NCBI GenBank assembly: GCA_947504195.1
Contig: CANNGN010000017.1
Coordinates: 1 to 52,518 of the forward strand
Direction: 5' to 3'
DNA length: 52,518 bases
From: an uncultured Vibrio sp.
GTDB taxonomy: Bacteria; Pseudomonadota; Gammaproteobacteria; Enterobacterales; Vibrionaceae
Below the pieces are notes generated by a model. The model did no database searches and had not been told where the DNA came from. It saw nothing but the letters and a program-made list of their open reading frames with translations. Numbering within the stretch: position 1 is the stretch's first letter; each line of letters begins with the position of its first letter. The translations under genes and the position numbers were made by a program. This document shows, one piece after another, positions 1 to 9,082 of this stretch.

Positions 1-1
1 T

Positions 2-77
2 TCCCCCTTAGTTCAGTTGGTAGAACGGCGGACTGTTAATCCGTATGTCGCAAGTTCAAGTCTTGCAGGGGGAGCCA
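2..77 (+). tRNA. tRNA-Asn (anticodon GTT)
   Basis: This is a complete 76-nt cloverleaf including an encoded CCA end. The acceptor stem TCCCCCT pairs with AGGGGGA, the T-loop reads TTCAAGT and the anticodon loop CTGTTAA carries GTT. The gene begins at the second base of the window, so its promoter lies outside. It is identical to the copy at 210-285 and belongs to a three-tRNA transcript with tRNA-Thr. Confidence 0.96.
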
Positions 78-106
78 TTTTTCAGAGCCATTTGGCTTTG
101 GTATGT

Positions 107-182
<76 letters not shown>

Positions 183-209
183 TCTCTTCATTAGAAGAGC
201 ACAATTTAT

Positions 210-285
210 TCCCCCTTAGTTCAGTTGGTAGAACGGCGGACTGTTAATCCGTATGTCGCAAGTTCAAGTCTTGCAGGGGGAGCCA
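210..285 (+). tRNA. tRNA-Asn (anticodon GTT), second copy
   Basis: The sequence is identical over all 76 nt to the tRNA-Asn at 2-77, with encoded CCA. It is the last gene of the tRNA group and is followed within 5 nt by an intrinsic terminator. Exact identity points to recent duplication or gene conversion. Confidence 0.96.
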
Positions 286-289
286 CATT

Positions 290-323
290 AAAAAAGCCCA
301 ATCAACAGATTGGGCTTTTTTTT
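290..323 (+). terminator. bidirectional intrinsic terminator, tRNA group / djlA
   Basis: The stem GCCCAATC/GATTGGGC with a 4-nt loop is flanked by A6 on the left and T8 or more on the right. It can therefore end the tRNA transcript on the plus strand and djlA on the minus strand. The djlA stop codon is 28 nt away. Confidence 0.9.
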
Positions 324-350
324 ACAAAAACGAACAGTGCAGCAACGGAA

Positions 351-1205
351 CTATTTAAAGCCTTTCTCTTGCTTAATCAAGTCGTACGCTTTTTGAATTT
401 CTTGAGACTTTTCCTTCGCGACAGTCATCATTTCAGGTGGTAAGCCTTTAGCCATCAACTTATCTGGGTGGTGTTCATTCATAAGCTTTCGGTAAGCGCG
501 TTTGACTGCTTTACCATCGGCTTCAGCATCAACGCCAAGAATACTATAGGCATCTTTGAGTTGATCAGCACTCGAAGCTGGGCCACTCCATTGTCCAGAA
601 GAGCCTTGCCCACCTTGGCCACCAGCAAAACCACCTTGATGTTGAAATCGAAACGCCGCTTCTTGCATTCGTAATCGTCGTTCAAGTTGCTCAGCGGAAA
701 ACCCTAACCCTCTTGCTATACGGTGCAATACCTCTCGCTCATTCGGGTGTAGGCTGCCATCAGCAAAGGCAGAGGATATTTGCAATTCAAGGAAGAATTG
801 AATTAAATCATGACGTCCACCAGTAGACTGGCGCAACCCCTGAAGTACTTCATCTAACGGAAAGCTACTGGATTTCCCATCGCGAAATGCATCTTGAGCC
901 ATTTGACGTTGCTCTTCGTTGAGCTTCATCCGCTCCATCATCACGCTAGCAAGTTTAATTTCTTGCTGAGTCACTTGCCCTTTCGCCTTAGCAACATGTC
1001 CCATAACCGAAAAAGCAGCTTTAAAGAACTCTTCCTGACGCTCTACTTGGCTTCTTGAACCACCAAATGAACCAGAAGAAAAGCTAAAATTGCCTCTCGC
1101 TTTCGCTTTATCGAACTGATGACCAATATAAAAGCCAACAATAGCACCAAAGGTTCCGAGCAAAGAACCAAACAAAGTGCCTAAAATTTTCCCTACAACT
1201 TGCAT
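351..1205 (-). CDS. djlA: DnaJ-like membrane co-chaperone DjlA
   Basis: This 284-residue protein matches DjlA, an inner-membrane-anchored J-domain partner of DnaK. Residues about 5-30 form a glycine-rich hydrophobic anchor. The middle (about 55-180) has the TerB-like helical region of the family. The C-terminal J domain (about 218-284) carries the HPD motif in EHHPDK, needed to stimulate DnaK ATPase. A Gly/Gln/Ser-rich linker joins the two parts. It is transcribed divergently from lptD and convergently with the tRNA group. The djlA-lptD arrangement is the same as in E. coli. The start at 1205 puts the anchor at the very N-terminus, as expected. Confidence 0.93.
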   Translation of the reverse strand: MQVVGKILGTLFGSLLGTFGAIVGFYIGHQFDKAKARGNFSFSSGSFGGSRSQVERQEEFFKAAFSVMGHVAKAKGQVTQQEIKLASVMMERMKLNEEQRQMAQDAFRDGKSSSFPLDEVLQGLRQSTGGRHDLIQFFLELQISSAFADGSLHPNEREVLHRIARGLGFSAEQLERRLRMQEAAFRFQHQGGFAGGQGGQGSSGQWSGPASSADQLKDAYSILGVDAEADGKAVKRAYRKLMNEHHPDKLMAKGLPPEMMTVAKEKSQEIQKAYDLIKQEKGFK

Positions 1206-1283
1206 TATTTAATCTCAATATATGAATTTTTTAGGAGTTAAGCAGTCAATTAGTGCCGACGAGCTAAATTTCCATTATCATTA

Positions 1284-1312
1284 GGAACCTTTTCGCTTAT
1301 AGCGACGTCTTA
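1284..1312 (+). promoter_or_regulatory. candidate sigma-E promoter of lptD operon
   Basis: GGAACCT (1284-1290), a 17-nt spacer and TCTTA (1308-1312) resemble the sigma-E pattern GGAACTT-N16-TCTRA. It sits about 40 nt before the lptD start. In E. coli the lptD-surA operon is under sigma-E, so the location is sensible. The match is by eye, and the spacer contains a small CGCT/AGCG hairpin. Confidence 0.5.
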
Positions 1313-1350
1313 TCATTCCAATCAGATATAAAACAGGACCTTTACATTTA

Positions 1351-3669
1351 ATGGCTCGTCAATCTCGATTTTCTTTTTCATTGTACACCGGCTTAGCACT
1401 TGTATTTTCGCAAGGCGTTGCTGCTGATGAGGTAATAAATGATAAAAAACCTCAAGTCCAATTCGACCAATGTAAAATCAACGAGCAAGATACCGAGAAT
1501 TCAGACTCACAGACTATCAATGTGGAAGCCGATAATCTAGAGGTCGTGGAAGGTAAAAATGCTAAATACACTGGCGATGTAGTTGTCACTCAAGGATTAA
1601 ATAGCATTGTGGCCGACTCAGTTACTGTCGACCAATCTAGCAATATCGTCACCGCTGAAGGCAATGTTAACTTCTCCAATGGTGAAATTAAAACGATTTC
1701 CGACAAAGCAACCAATGATTTAAATAGTGAAGAGATAGTCATTGAGCAAACTCAGTACTCTTTTCTATGTGAATCAGGACGTGGTGAAGCAGCCTACATC
1801 AAAAAAACAGGACAAGCATTATATAGGATTGAAGACGGGTCTATTACTTCATGCCCTGAAGGTGACAACGCTTGGCGGCTAACAGCTTCGAGTATCGACA
1901 TTGATCAAAACGAAGATGAAGCAACCTTCTACAATCCTGTTTTACAAGTACTCGATGTGCCTGTTTTCTATCTACCTTATTTAACGGTTCCTATTGGAGA
2001 TACTCGAAAAACTGGCTTTTTGTATCCATTGATTTCGTACGATACGATCAATGGTGTTGAAATAACCATCCCGGTGTATTGGAATCTAGCTCCAAATTAC
2101 GACTTGGAGACTGAATTTAAATATATGGAAAATCGAGGTACCCAATTTAATGGGAAATTCCGTTATTTAACATCAGCATTCGGTAAAGGAGCATTAGAAT
2201 ATGAGTATCTAAATGAAGATGCTCTAAATACCGAATATGGTGAACGCTGGGGCTTCCAATATACCCACTCAGGTATATTCAATAACAATTGGAAACTCTC
2301 CGCGGACTATTCAGAAGTTAGTGACATTAGCTACTTTTCTGATTTCGACTCAGATTTAGGAACTCGCTCCGATGGGCAATTAGTTCAAGAAGCCTCTCTA
2401 AGCTATCGTGATACCAACTGGGATGCCACGCTATTGGTACGTGATTTTCAACTTCTTCTTGATGATGACAGCGATACTCAACCATATAGAATGATGCCAC
2501 AGCTGGCGTTTAACTATTATAAACCTGATATATTACCGTACGTTAATTTTGACACCATAAGCCATATTACCAATTTCAAGACCGATGAAAGTGGAAAACC
2601 TTCCGCAATCAGAGTGCATGTCGAACCTGGCTTAACCGTACCGCTAAGCACCCCTTGGGGCACGCTAACAACAGAAGCTCGCTTACTTTCAAGTTATTAT
2701 GATCAAGATCTCGATGGTGTGTCTTCTGACGACTATGAAGAAACGGTTGTGAGGACATTGCCACAGTTTCGCTCTCATTTAGGTTTAGTGCTAGAGCGTG
2801 AAACCACCTTACTCGACGGTTACACACAAACGTTGGAGCCGCAATTCCAATATCTCTATATACCGCATCGCGATCAATCAGCCATTTATTCTGAATACGA
2901 TACGACCTTACTGCAAACCGATTATTATGGCTTATTCCGCTCTCGCCGCTATAGCAGCGTTGATTATATAGCAGAAGCTAATCAAATCAGTTTCGGGGCG
3001 AGTAATCGCTTTTATGACGAGAATAATAAAGAAAGAATGAATATTTCTTTTGGTCAAATATTATACCTCGATGGTGCATCTAACGATGGTAACAATAATA
3101 GCTATTCTGCGTGGGCACTCGAATCTGACTTTAACTATGCCGATAATCTGTTTTTCCATGGTTCTCTTCAATACGATGTGACATCGAGTAACATCCAGCT
3201 TGGAAATACCTCAATTGAATATCAATTTAATAAAGGAACCATTCAAGGAAACTATCGCTATGTCTCTCTAGACTATATTGAAGATACCGTTGGAGAAACC
3301 CTCACAGTTGATGAATTAACCGAAGAAGGTATTTCTCAAGCAGGACTCTATCTGACTTATAAACTATCAGACCGATGGAATACAAAATCTCAATATTATT
3401 ATGATTTGACGACAGATAAGACATTAGAATGGCAATCGACATTAACTTACCATTCAGATTGCTGGTACATCGGTTTTACTTTTAGTCGAGAACTAACGGG
3501 TTGGTCTCCGAATTTTCAGTCTTACCCAGATGCCGATGCTGAATACGAAAATAACTACGGCATTAATTTTGGTATTGTTGGATTTGGCACCAATGGAGTG
3601 ACAGGTTCATCATACTCTACGGGTTCTAGTTCAATTGGTTACACTAGACCATTCTTTTTGAATAATTGA
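1351..3669 (+). CDS. lptD: LPS-assembly outer-membrane protein LptD
   Basis: This 772-residue protein is LptD, the beta-barrel that with LptE inserts lipopolysaccharide into the outer leaflet. A signal peptide ends near AADE (residue 25). The N-terminal OstA/jelly-roll domain (about 55-190, with repeated short beta strands such as NVEADNLEV and ATAEGNV-like turns) receives LPS from LptA. The rest is a barrel rich in Tyr/Asp/Asn alternation, ending near the C-terminus in RPFFLNN. Cysteines fall at about 41, 140, 168 and 704. E. coli has two adjacent C-terminal cysteines for its disulfides and this protein shows only one. It is the first gene of lptD-surA-pdxA-rsmA-apaG-apaH. Confidence 0.95.
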   Translation: MARQSRFSFSLYTGLALVFSQGVAADEVINDKKPQVQFDQCKINEQDTENSDSQTINVEADNLEVVEGKNAKYTGDVVVTQGLNSIVADSVTVDQSSNIVTAEGNVNFSNGEIKTISDKATNDLNSEEIVIEQTQYSFLCESGRGEAAYIKKTGQALYRIEDGSITSCPEGDNAWRLTASSIDIDQNEDEATFYNPVLQVLDVPVFYLPYLTVPIGDTRKTGFLYPLISYDTINGVEITIPVYWNLAPNYDLETEFKYMENRGTQFNGKFRYLTSAFGKGALEYEYLNEDALNTEYGERWGFQYTHSGIFNNNWKLSADYSEVSDISYFSDFDSDLGTRSDGQLVQEASLSYRDTNWDATLLVRDFQLLLDDDSDTQPYRMMPQLAFNYYKPDILPYVNFDTISHITNFKTDESGKPSAIRVHVEPGLTVPLSTPWGTLTTEARLLSSYYDQDLDGVSSDDYEETVVRTLPQFRSHLGLVLERETTLLDGYTQTLEPQFQYLYIPHRDQSAIYSEYDTTLLQTDYYGLFRSRRYSSVDYIAEANQISFGASNRFYDENNKERMNISFGQILYLDGASNDGNNNSYSAWALESDFNYADNLFFHGSLQYDVTSSNIQLGNTSIEYQFNKGTIQGNYRYVSLDYIEDTVGETLTVDELTEEGISQAGLYLTYKLSDRWNTKSQYYYDLTTDKTLEWQSTLTYHSDCWYIGFTFSRELTGWSPNFQSYPDADAEYENNYGINFGIVGFGTNGVTGSSYSTGSSSIGYTRPFFLNN

Positions 3670-3702
3670 TCACTTACTTGCTCGATATAATTAGGAATCT
3701 CA

Positions 3703-4995
3703 ATGAAATTCTGTAAATACCTCATCGTTTCGCTATTGGCATTCAATCATGCAGCCACCGTTGCGGCGCCGATTGAATTAGATCGAATTTCGGTCATTGT
3801 TAATAATCAGTCGATACTCAAGAGCGACATCGACAATGCTATCAAACTGGTTAAAGTGAACGCACAATCAGAAGCTCAATCCTTGCCAGCTGACAGCGTG
3901 CTCGAACAACAAGTAATCGACAAGTTAATTAGTGACTCGTTACAAAAGCAAGAAGCCGATAGAATCGGAGTCAAAATTGATGATTCGCGCCTCAATCTAG
4001 CACTTGAAAATATTGCCAAGAACAATAATCAGTCTATCGATCAACTCATCGCTTCCATTAATGATGCTGGTGTTTCCTACGAAGCGTATCGAGATGGTAT
4101 TCGCAATGAAGTTGCCGCATCAGAAGCGCGTAATGCCTTAGTTCGTCGAAGAATCAATATTCTTCCCGCCGAGGTTGACTCTCTTTCTGATATGTTGTCA
4201 CAAAAAACTTCAGCAACAACTCAATACAAAATAAGCCATATCTTATTACGCCCAGAGAGCGAGCAAGATTTTAGCGATGCCGAAGCATTGGCAAAAAATA
4301 TCCTCAAGCAATTAGACTCTGGCACGAGCTTTGAAACTCTTGCACTCACTTATTCAAAAGGCCCAAAAGCACTCAATGGCGGCGAATGGGATTGGATGAG
4401 AAAAGAAGAGATGCCGACGATTTTTGCTGACCAGATTAAGGTTCAAGGAAAAAACGCTATCATTGGCCCATTCCGCAGTGGTGTTGGTGTTCATATCCTT
4501 AAGGTTAAAGATGTACAAGGACTTGAAACAGTCGCAGTGACTGAAATTAATAGCCGACATATTTTAATCAAGCCATCAATCATTCTAAGCGATGAGGGTG
4601 CCCAGCAAGAGCTCCACCGTATTCGTGGTGATATCATGTCTGGCAAAAGTACCTTCGCTCAAATGGCTGCTCAATATAGCCAAGATCCAGGTTCAGCAGC
4701 AAAACAAGGTGAGTTGGGGTATCAAACATCAAGTATTTTTGTACCTGAATTCAAACATAAGATCGAAACATTAGCCGTTGGCAAAATTAGCGAGCCCTTT
4801 AAGACTGTTCACGGTTGGCATATCGTTGAAGTCTTAGGACATCGCCAAGTAGATCGAACCGATTCCGCACTTAAAAATAAAGCGTATCAGATTTTATTTA
4901 ATCGCAAATTTAACGAAGAGTCAGAAGCTTGGATACAAGAGCTGAAGGCAAGTGCGTTTATTGAAGTGGTTGAAGGCCAAGAAGATGACAGTTAA
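3703..4995 (+). CDS. surA: periplasmic chaperone/peptidyl-prolyl isomerase SurA
   Basis: This 430-residue SurA escorts unfolded outer-membrane proteins, including LptD, to the BAM machine. A signal peptide ends at about VAA (residue 22). The N-terminal chaperone domain (about 23-170) begins with ELDRISVIVNN. Two parvulin domains follow, the first starting at YKISHILLRP (about 175) and the second at NSRHILIKPS (about 283), each ending in a GWHIV/GVHIL-type strand. A short C-terminal helix completes the core. It starts 33 nt after lptD and its last 11 nt overlap the start of pdxA, so the three are translated from one mRNA. Confidence 0.96.
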   Translation: MKFCKYLIVSLLAFNHAATVAAPIELDRISVIVNNQSILKSDIDNAIKLVKVNAQSEAQSLPADSVLEQQVIDKLISDSLQKQEADRIGVKIDDSRLNLALENIAKNNNQSIDQLIASINDAGVSYEAYRDGIRNEVAASEARNALVRRRINILPAEVDSLSDMLSQKTSATTQYKISHILLRPESEQDFSDAEALAKNILKQLDSGTSFETLALTYSKGPKALNGGEWDWMRKEEMPTIFADQIKVQGKNAIIGPFRSGVGVHILKVKDVQGLETVAVTEINSRHILIKPSIILSDEGAQQELHRIRGDIMSGKSTFAQMAAQYSQDPGSAAKQGELGYQTSSIFVPEFKHKIETLAVGKISEPFKTVHGWHIVEVLGHRQVDRTDSALKNKAYQILFNRKFNEESEAWIQELKASAFIEVVEGQEDDS

Positions 4996-5977
4996 AAGAA
5001 TCATTGTTACCGCGGGAGAACCTGCTGGGATTGGTCCTGACTTGGTTCTCGCGTTATCTCAGGAAAACTGGGCACACCAAATCGTCGTTTGCGCTGATCG
5101 CGATATGCTTGCCCAGCGGGCGGCTGTACTTGGGATCACTGTAGATCTAGTTGACTATCATGCTTCAATACCTGTTACGCAACAAACTGCCGGGACTTTG
5201 TTGATTGAACACATTCCGCTTGCAACCCCTTGTTCTGTTGGGTTACTAGATGAAACCAATGGTCAGTATGTTTTGCGCACTCTAGAGCGGGCAGCACAAG
5301 GCTGTCTACAAGGCGAATTTGATGCTGTAGTCACAGGACCGGTACATAAAGGTGTCATCAATCGAGCAGGTGTTCAATTTAGTGGGCATACTGAATTTTT
5401 TGCTGAGCAGTCTAATACACCACTTGTGGTTATGATGCTTGCAACGGAAGGATTACGAGTTGCATTAGCCACCACTCATTTACCCTTAAACAAAGTATCC
5501 CAAGCTATAACACCAAAGTTATTAGAAGAGATTATTCATATTTTACACGCTGATCTCGTTAATAAATTTGGTATCAAACAGCCCAATATTTATGTGTGTG
5601 GACTAAACCCACATGCAGGTGAAGATGGTGTTTTAGGAAGCGAAGAGATCGATACAATTCAACCGGTCCTAAATACACTGCGTCAACAACACGGTTACCA
5701 GTTAATTGGTCCCTTGCCAGCTGATACTATTTTTAATCCTAAGTACTTGGAACAAGCCGATGCCGTGCTGGGTATGTATCATGACCAAGTATTACCCGTA
5801 CTCAAATACAAAGGGTTTGGTCAATCGGTGAACATCACACTTGGCCTGCCCTTTATTCGAACATCGGTGGATCATGGGACAGCTCTCGACCTTGCAGGCA
5901 GCGGGAAAGCGGATACCGGAAGCTTTAAAACCGCATTACAATATGCTATTGATTTAGTCGATAGCAAAGCACAATAA
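4985..5977 (+). CDS. pdxA: 4-hydroxythreonine-4-phosphate dehydrogenase PdxA
   Basis: PdxA oxidises 4-phosphohydroxy-L-threonine in the DXP-dependent pathway to pyridoxal phosphate. The start is set at the ATG giving MTVKRIIVTAGEPAGIGPDL (330 residues), because that aligns with the family. An in-frame ATG 33 nt upstream inside surA would add a basic tail with no counterpart. Visible motifs are TAGEPAGIGPD, TGPVHKG, SGHTEF, and the C-terminal YHDQVLPVLK plus TSVDHGTALD, which supply metal-binding Asp/His residues. The 11-nt overlap with surA suggests translational coupling. Confidence 0.95.
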   Translation: MTVKRIIVTAGEPAGIGPDLVLALSQENWAHQIVVCADRDMLAQRAAVLGITVDLVDYHASIPVTQQTAGTLLIEHIPLATPCSVGLLDETNGQYVLRTLERAAQGCLQGEFDAVVTGPVHKGVINRAGVQFSGHTEFFAEQSNTPLVVMMLATEGLRVALATTHLPLNKVSQAITPKLLEEIIHILHADLVNKFGIKQPNIYVCGLNPHAGEDGVLGSEEIDTIQPVLNTLRQQHGYQLIGPLPADTIFNPKYLEQADAVLGMYHDQVLPVLKYKGFGQSVNITLGLPFIRTSVDHGTALDLAGSGKADTGSFKTALQYAIDLVDSKAQ

Positions 5978-5989
5978 TTTGGAACTAAA

Positions 5990-6799
5990 ATGAGAAATGA
6001 TGTCCACCAAGGGCACAAAGCACGTAAACGCTTTGGTCAAAACTTTTTAAACGATCCCTATATTATCGATGGAATCGTTTCAGCAATTAATCCACAACCA
6101 GGGGAAAATATTGTTGAAATAGGCCCTGGATTAGGTGCATTGACTGAACCCGTTGCAAAACAAGTCGATAAGTTAACCGTCGTTGAATTGGATAGAGATC
6201 TTGCTGAGCGCCTACGCCAGCACCCAGACCTCAAAGATAAATTGATTATCAACGAAGGTGATGCGATGAAGTTTGACTTCAACCTTTTGGTGAAGCCAAA
6301 TAACAGGCTAAGAATTTTTGGTAACTTGCCTTATAACATTTCAACGCCCTTGATGTTCCATTTATTTGAGTTCCATAAAGATGTGCAAGATATGCACTTT
6401 ATGTTGCAAAAAGAAGTCGTCAATCGTCTTTGTGCAGGACCAGGAACAAAAGCTTATGGACGTTTAACCGTCATGGCCCAGTACTACTGTAAAGTCGTTC
6501 CTGTGCTAGAGGTACCACCGAGTGCATTTGTGCCACCGCCTAAGGTCGATTCAGCAGTGGTTCGCTTAGTTCCTTATGAAACTCTGCCTTACCCTGCAAC
6601 AAACCTTAACTGGCTTGAAAGAGTATGCCGTGAAGGGTTTAACCAACGCCGTAAAACTGTAAGGAACTGCTTTAAAGGGTTAATTTCTGCTGAAACACTA
6701 GAGGAACTCGGTGTCAATACATCACTTCGACCAGAAAACCTCACTTTGCAACAGTTCGTTGCCATGGCAAACTGGTTAGATGCCAATCACAAACATTAA
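5990..6799 (+). CDS. rsmA: 16S rRNA adenine dimethyltransferase RsmA (KsgA)
   Basis: RsmA dimethylates two adjacent adenines in the 3'-terminal hairpin of 16S rRNA during 30S maturation. Loss gives kasugamycin resistance in E. coli. The 269 residues include the N-terminal RKRFGQNFL, the SAM-binding EIGPGLGALTE, the acidic VVELDRDL, and the catalytic NLPYNIS. The C-terminal helical domain has the basic FNQRRKTVRN. It lies 12 nt after pdxA in the conserved operon. Confidence 0.97.
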   Translation: MRNDVHQGHKARKRFGQNFLNDPYIIDGIVSAINPQPGENIVEIGPGLGALTEPVAKQVDKLTVVELDRDLAERLRQHPDLKDKLIINEGDAMKFDFNLLVKPNNRLRIFGNLPYNISTPLMFHLFEFHKDVQDMHFMLQKEVVNRLCAGPGTKAYGRLTVMAQYYCKVVPVLEVPPSAFVPPPKVDSAVVRLVPYETLPYPATNLNWLERVCREGFNQRRKTVRNCFKGLISAETLEELGVNTSLRPENLTLQQFVAMANWLDANHKH

Positions 6800-6841
6800 T
6801 TAAGTGGAGGTAAACACCTCCCTTTTCGTTTTGAGGATATG

Positions 6842-7222
6842 ATGCCTAACTCAATCCCATGCATAAAGATTCAAGTACGCACTAAATATATTGAAGAGCA
6901 ATCTCAACCCGAGAAAAGCCGATATGTCTTTGCGTATATGATCACAATTAGAAATCTAAGCTCACAAGAAGTACAACTCCTGAGTCGTCGTTGGTTAATT
7001 ACCGATGCAGATGGAAAGCAAATCAGTGTTGAAGGTGAAGGTGTTGTTGGAGAGAAGCCCATTATTAGCGCTCACGATGACTATAGCTATACCAGTGGAA
7101 CAGTGATTGAAACTCCTGTAGGTGCGATGCAAGGTCACTACATTATGATCGATGAAGCTGGGGATGAGTTTACCGTTGCTATCGAACCTTTTCGACTTTC
7201 TATTCCTAATATCCTGAATTAA
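6842..7222 (+). CDS. apaG: ApaG-family protein
   Basis: This single-domain beta-sandwich protein of about 126 residues is close to E. coli ApaG. Shared stretches are RYVFAYMITIRN, RRWLITDADG, EGEGVVGE and SGTVIETPVGAMQGHY. The family binds nucleotides or pyrophosphates weakly and its cellular job is unsettled. Two ATGs are adjacent (6839 and 6842). The second is preferred because GAGG lies 5 nt upstream of it, and only 2 nt from the first. A 40-nt gap after rsmA holds no terminator. Confidence 0.93.
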   Translation: MPNSIPCIKIQVRTKYIEEQSQPEKSRYVFAYMITIRNLSSQEVQLLSRRWLITDADGKQISVEGEGVVGEKPIISAHDDYSYTSGTVIETPVGAMQGHYIMIDEAGDEFTVAIEPFRLSIPNILN

Positions 7223-7234
7223 TGGAGCAAGTCA

Positions 7235-8044
7235 TTGGCTAATTACATTGTTGGCGATATTCAAGGTTGCTTTGATGAATTGGAACGCCTACTTGATCGC
7301 GTCGACTTCTCCCCCAGTTCAGATACGTTATGGCTTGCCGGTGACTTAGTCGCTAGAGGACCAAAATCACTAGAAACCCTAGAATTAGTTATGTCTCTTG
7401 GTTCCTCAGCTAAAACGGTGTTAGGGAATCACGATCTTCATCTACTTGCACTCATTCTTGGGCTCTATAAAGCACGTAAGAAAGATAAAACAGCCTCTAT
7501 TATTCACTCTCCAAAGCGAGACAAGTTTGCGGAATGGATTCGCTTTCAGCCGCTGTTACTTGAGCACCCTAATTTTATTCTCACTCATGCGGGAATATCG
7601 CCACAATGGGATATACCGACAGCAAAAACGGCCGCAAAAGAAGTGGAATCGATTTTACAAAGTGAGCGATGGGCGTGGTTGATAGAGGGGATGTATGCCG
7701 ATGAACCTTCCTTATGGCGAGAAGATTTAGAGGGTATTGAACGCTATCGCTACATAATTAATGCCTTTACCCGGATGCGGTACTGTTTCCCAAATGGCTC
7801 ACTCGATATGGATTGTAAACTACCACCAAAGGATTTGGAGAAAAGTACTTTAGTACCTTGGTTCACATGGGAAAAGCGAATTCAGCTACCAAAAACTCTG
7901 CTATTTGGTCATTGGGCTGCATTAGAGGGTTATCAAGGGACCGATGTCATCGGGCTCGACACAGGCTGCGTCTGGGGAGGTGAACTCACGATGCTTGAAT
8001 GGGAAACCCAACGCTATATAACTCAACCTGCGTTAACTCAATAG
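7235..8044 (+). CDS. apaH: diadenosine tetraphosphatase ApaH
   Basis: ApaH splits Ap4A symmetrically into two ADP and decaps Np4-capped RNA. It is a 269-residue calcineurin-like phosphoesterase with the metal-binding motifs GDIQGC (residues 7-12), GDLVARGPKSLETL and GNHD. The start is TTG at 7235: the family N-terminus MANYIVGDIQG begins exactly there and GGAG lies 7 nt upstream. It closes the lptD operon and is convergent with folA, 36 nt away. No strong terminator is visible in that gap. Confidence 0.95.
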   Translation: MANYIVGDIQGCFDELERLLDRVDFSPSSDTLWLAGDLVARGPKSLETLELVMSLGSSAKTVLGNHDLHLLALILGLYKARKKDKTASIIHSPKRDKFAEWIRFQPLLLEHPNFILTHAGISPQWDIPTAKTAAKEVESILQSERWAWLIEGMYADEPSLWREDLEGIERYRYIINAFTRMRYCFPNGSLDMDCKLPPKDLEKSTLVPWFTWEKRIQLPKTLLFGHWAALEGYQGTDVIGLDTGCVWGGELTMLEWETQRYITQPALTQ

Positions 8045-8080
8045 CGTTGCTAGGTAAACCTTAAATTAGCCTTCTTTGCA

Positions 8081-8560
8081 TCACTTTTCGAGTATAACGA
8101 AATCCATGGCGTAACTGTTTTTCTCGTCAACAGAGTAATACTCACGAGACAACTCTTTCCACTCACTCCCCCACTCTGGAAATTGAGTATCACCAGAAAT
8201 ATCGGCATCGATAAATGTAAGGTACAGTTTCGATGCAAGAGGAAGGCAAGAGGCGTAAATACTCCCACCACCGATAATCATAACTTCCGGTTCATCGGCA
8301 AGTAAGGTTAACGCTTCATCAATCGATGCAACGACACTCACCCCTTCAATATCCAACGTCGAATTACGACTAATAACGATATTTTTTCTACCAGGTAAAG
8401 GTCGCCCAATTGAATCGAAGGTTTTACGCCCCATCACAATCGGCTTTCCCATGGTGCAACGTTTAAACCAAGCGAAATCGGCGGGAAGATGCCATGGCAT
8501 CGAGTTGTCTTTACCAATAACGCGTTGTTTCGCCATTGCGGCTATCATACTAATAATCAT
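8081..8560 (-). CDS. folA: dihydrofolate reductase
   Basis: This 159-residue chromosomal dihydrofolate reductase (target of trimethoprim) reduces dihydrofolate to tetrahydrofolate with NADPH. Landmarks match E. coli FolA: N-terminal MIISMIAAMAKQRVIGKDNS, substrate-site MPWHLPADFAWFKR with the catalytic Asp, GRKTFDSIGRPLPGRKNIV, and the NADPH-loop VMIIGGGSIY. The start could be the first Met or the Met three codons later. The N-terminus is slightly longer than E. coli's with the first. It stands alone, convergent with apaH. Confidence 0.96.
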   Translation of the reverse strand: MIISMIAAMAKQRVIGKDNSMPWHLPADFAWFKRCTMGKPIVMGRKTFDSIGRPLPGRKNIVISRNSTLDIEGVSVVASIDEALTLLADEPEVMIIGGGSIYASCLPLASKLYLTFIDADISGDTQFPEWGSEWKELSREYYSVDEKNSYAMDFVILEK

Positions 8561-8593
8561 AATAAAATTGACTCACTTGCTTTACAACATAGG

Positions 8594-9082
8594 TTAAACA
8601 ATTGGCTTACGACGATAATACAGCAAGCCTGGTACCGCAAGGCCGATTGCTAACCCAGCAACAATAAACATCGCTTTGAGAAAGTTTTCCATTAATACCG
8701 ACATTAATTCAGGAGAGAACCCTACATGGTTAATTTCCACCATCGCAATCATCGCTTTATAGGTGTAAACACCAGGCACCATTGGAATCAACGCCGCAAC
8801 CGTAAACACCTTCGGATGAGCTAATACTTTATGAGACCAATGAACACCAATCGTTCCAACAGTTGTCGCCGCAAAAAAGGTTGCCCATTCAATTGGCATT
8901 CCATAGTGCATGAGAAGGTAACGAGTGCCATGCCCAATAGCCCCACCTAATGCACAGTACTTTAACGCATGAGGGGGAACATTAAATACCAAGGCAAATC
9001 CTACTGCAGGAATTGATGCAAAGAACATGTCATCAATCAAACCAAGCAATAATTCGATAAAACTCACTTCTACCATCTCCAT
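8594..9082 (-). CDS. yjjB: YjjB-type subunit of ThrE-family exporter
   Basis: About 162 residues with five hydrophobic segments (for example FASIPAVGFALVF, FTVAALIPMVPGVYTYKAM and AMFIVAGLAIGLAVPGLLYY) form the shorter half of a split ThrE-type exporter. With YjjP it has been implicated in succinate export in E. coli. The start is placed at 9082 (MEMVEVS). A longer open frame to 9130 runs through yjjP without family support, and Met at 9076 is also possible. It overlaps the end of yjjP by about 13 nt. Confidence 0.85.
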   Translation of the reverse strand: MEMVEVSFIELLLGLIDDMFFASIPAVGFALVFNVPPHALKYCALGGAIGHGTRYLLMHYGMPIEWATFFAATTVGTIGVHWSHKVLAHPKVFTVAALIPMVPGVYTYKAMIAMVEINHVGFSPELMSVLMENFLKAMFIVAGLAIGLAVPGLLYYRRKPIV

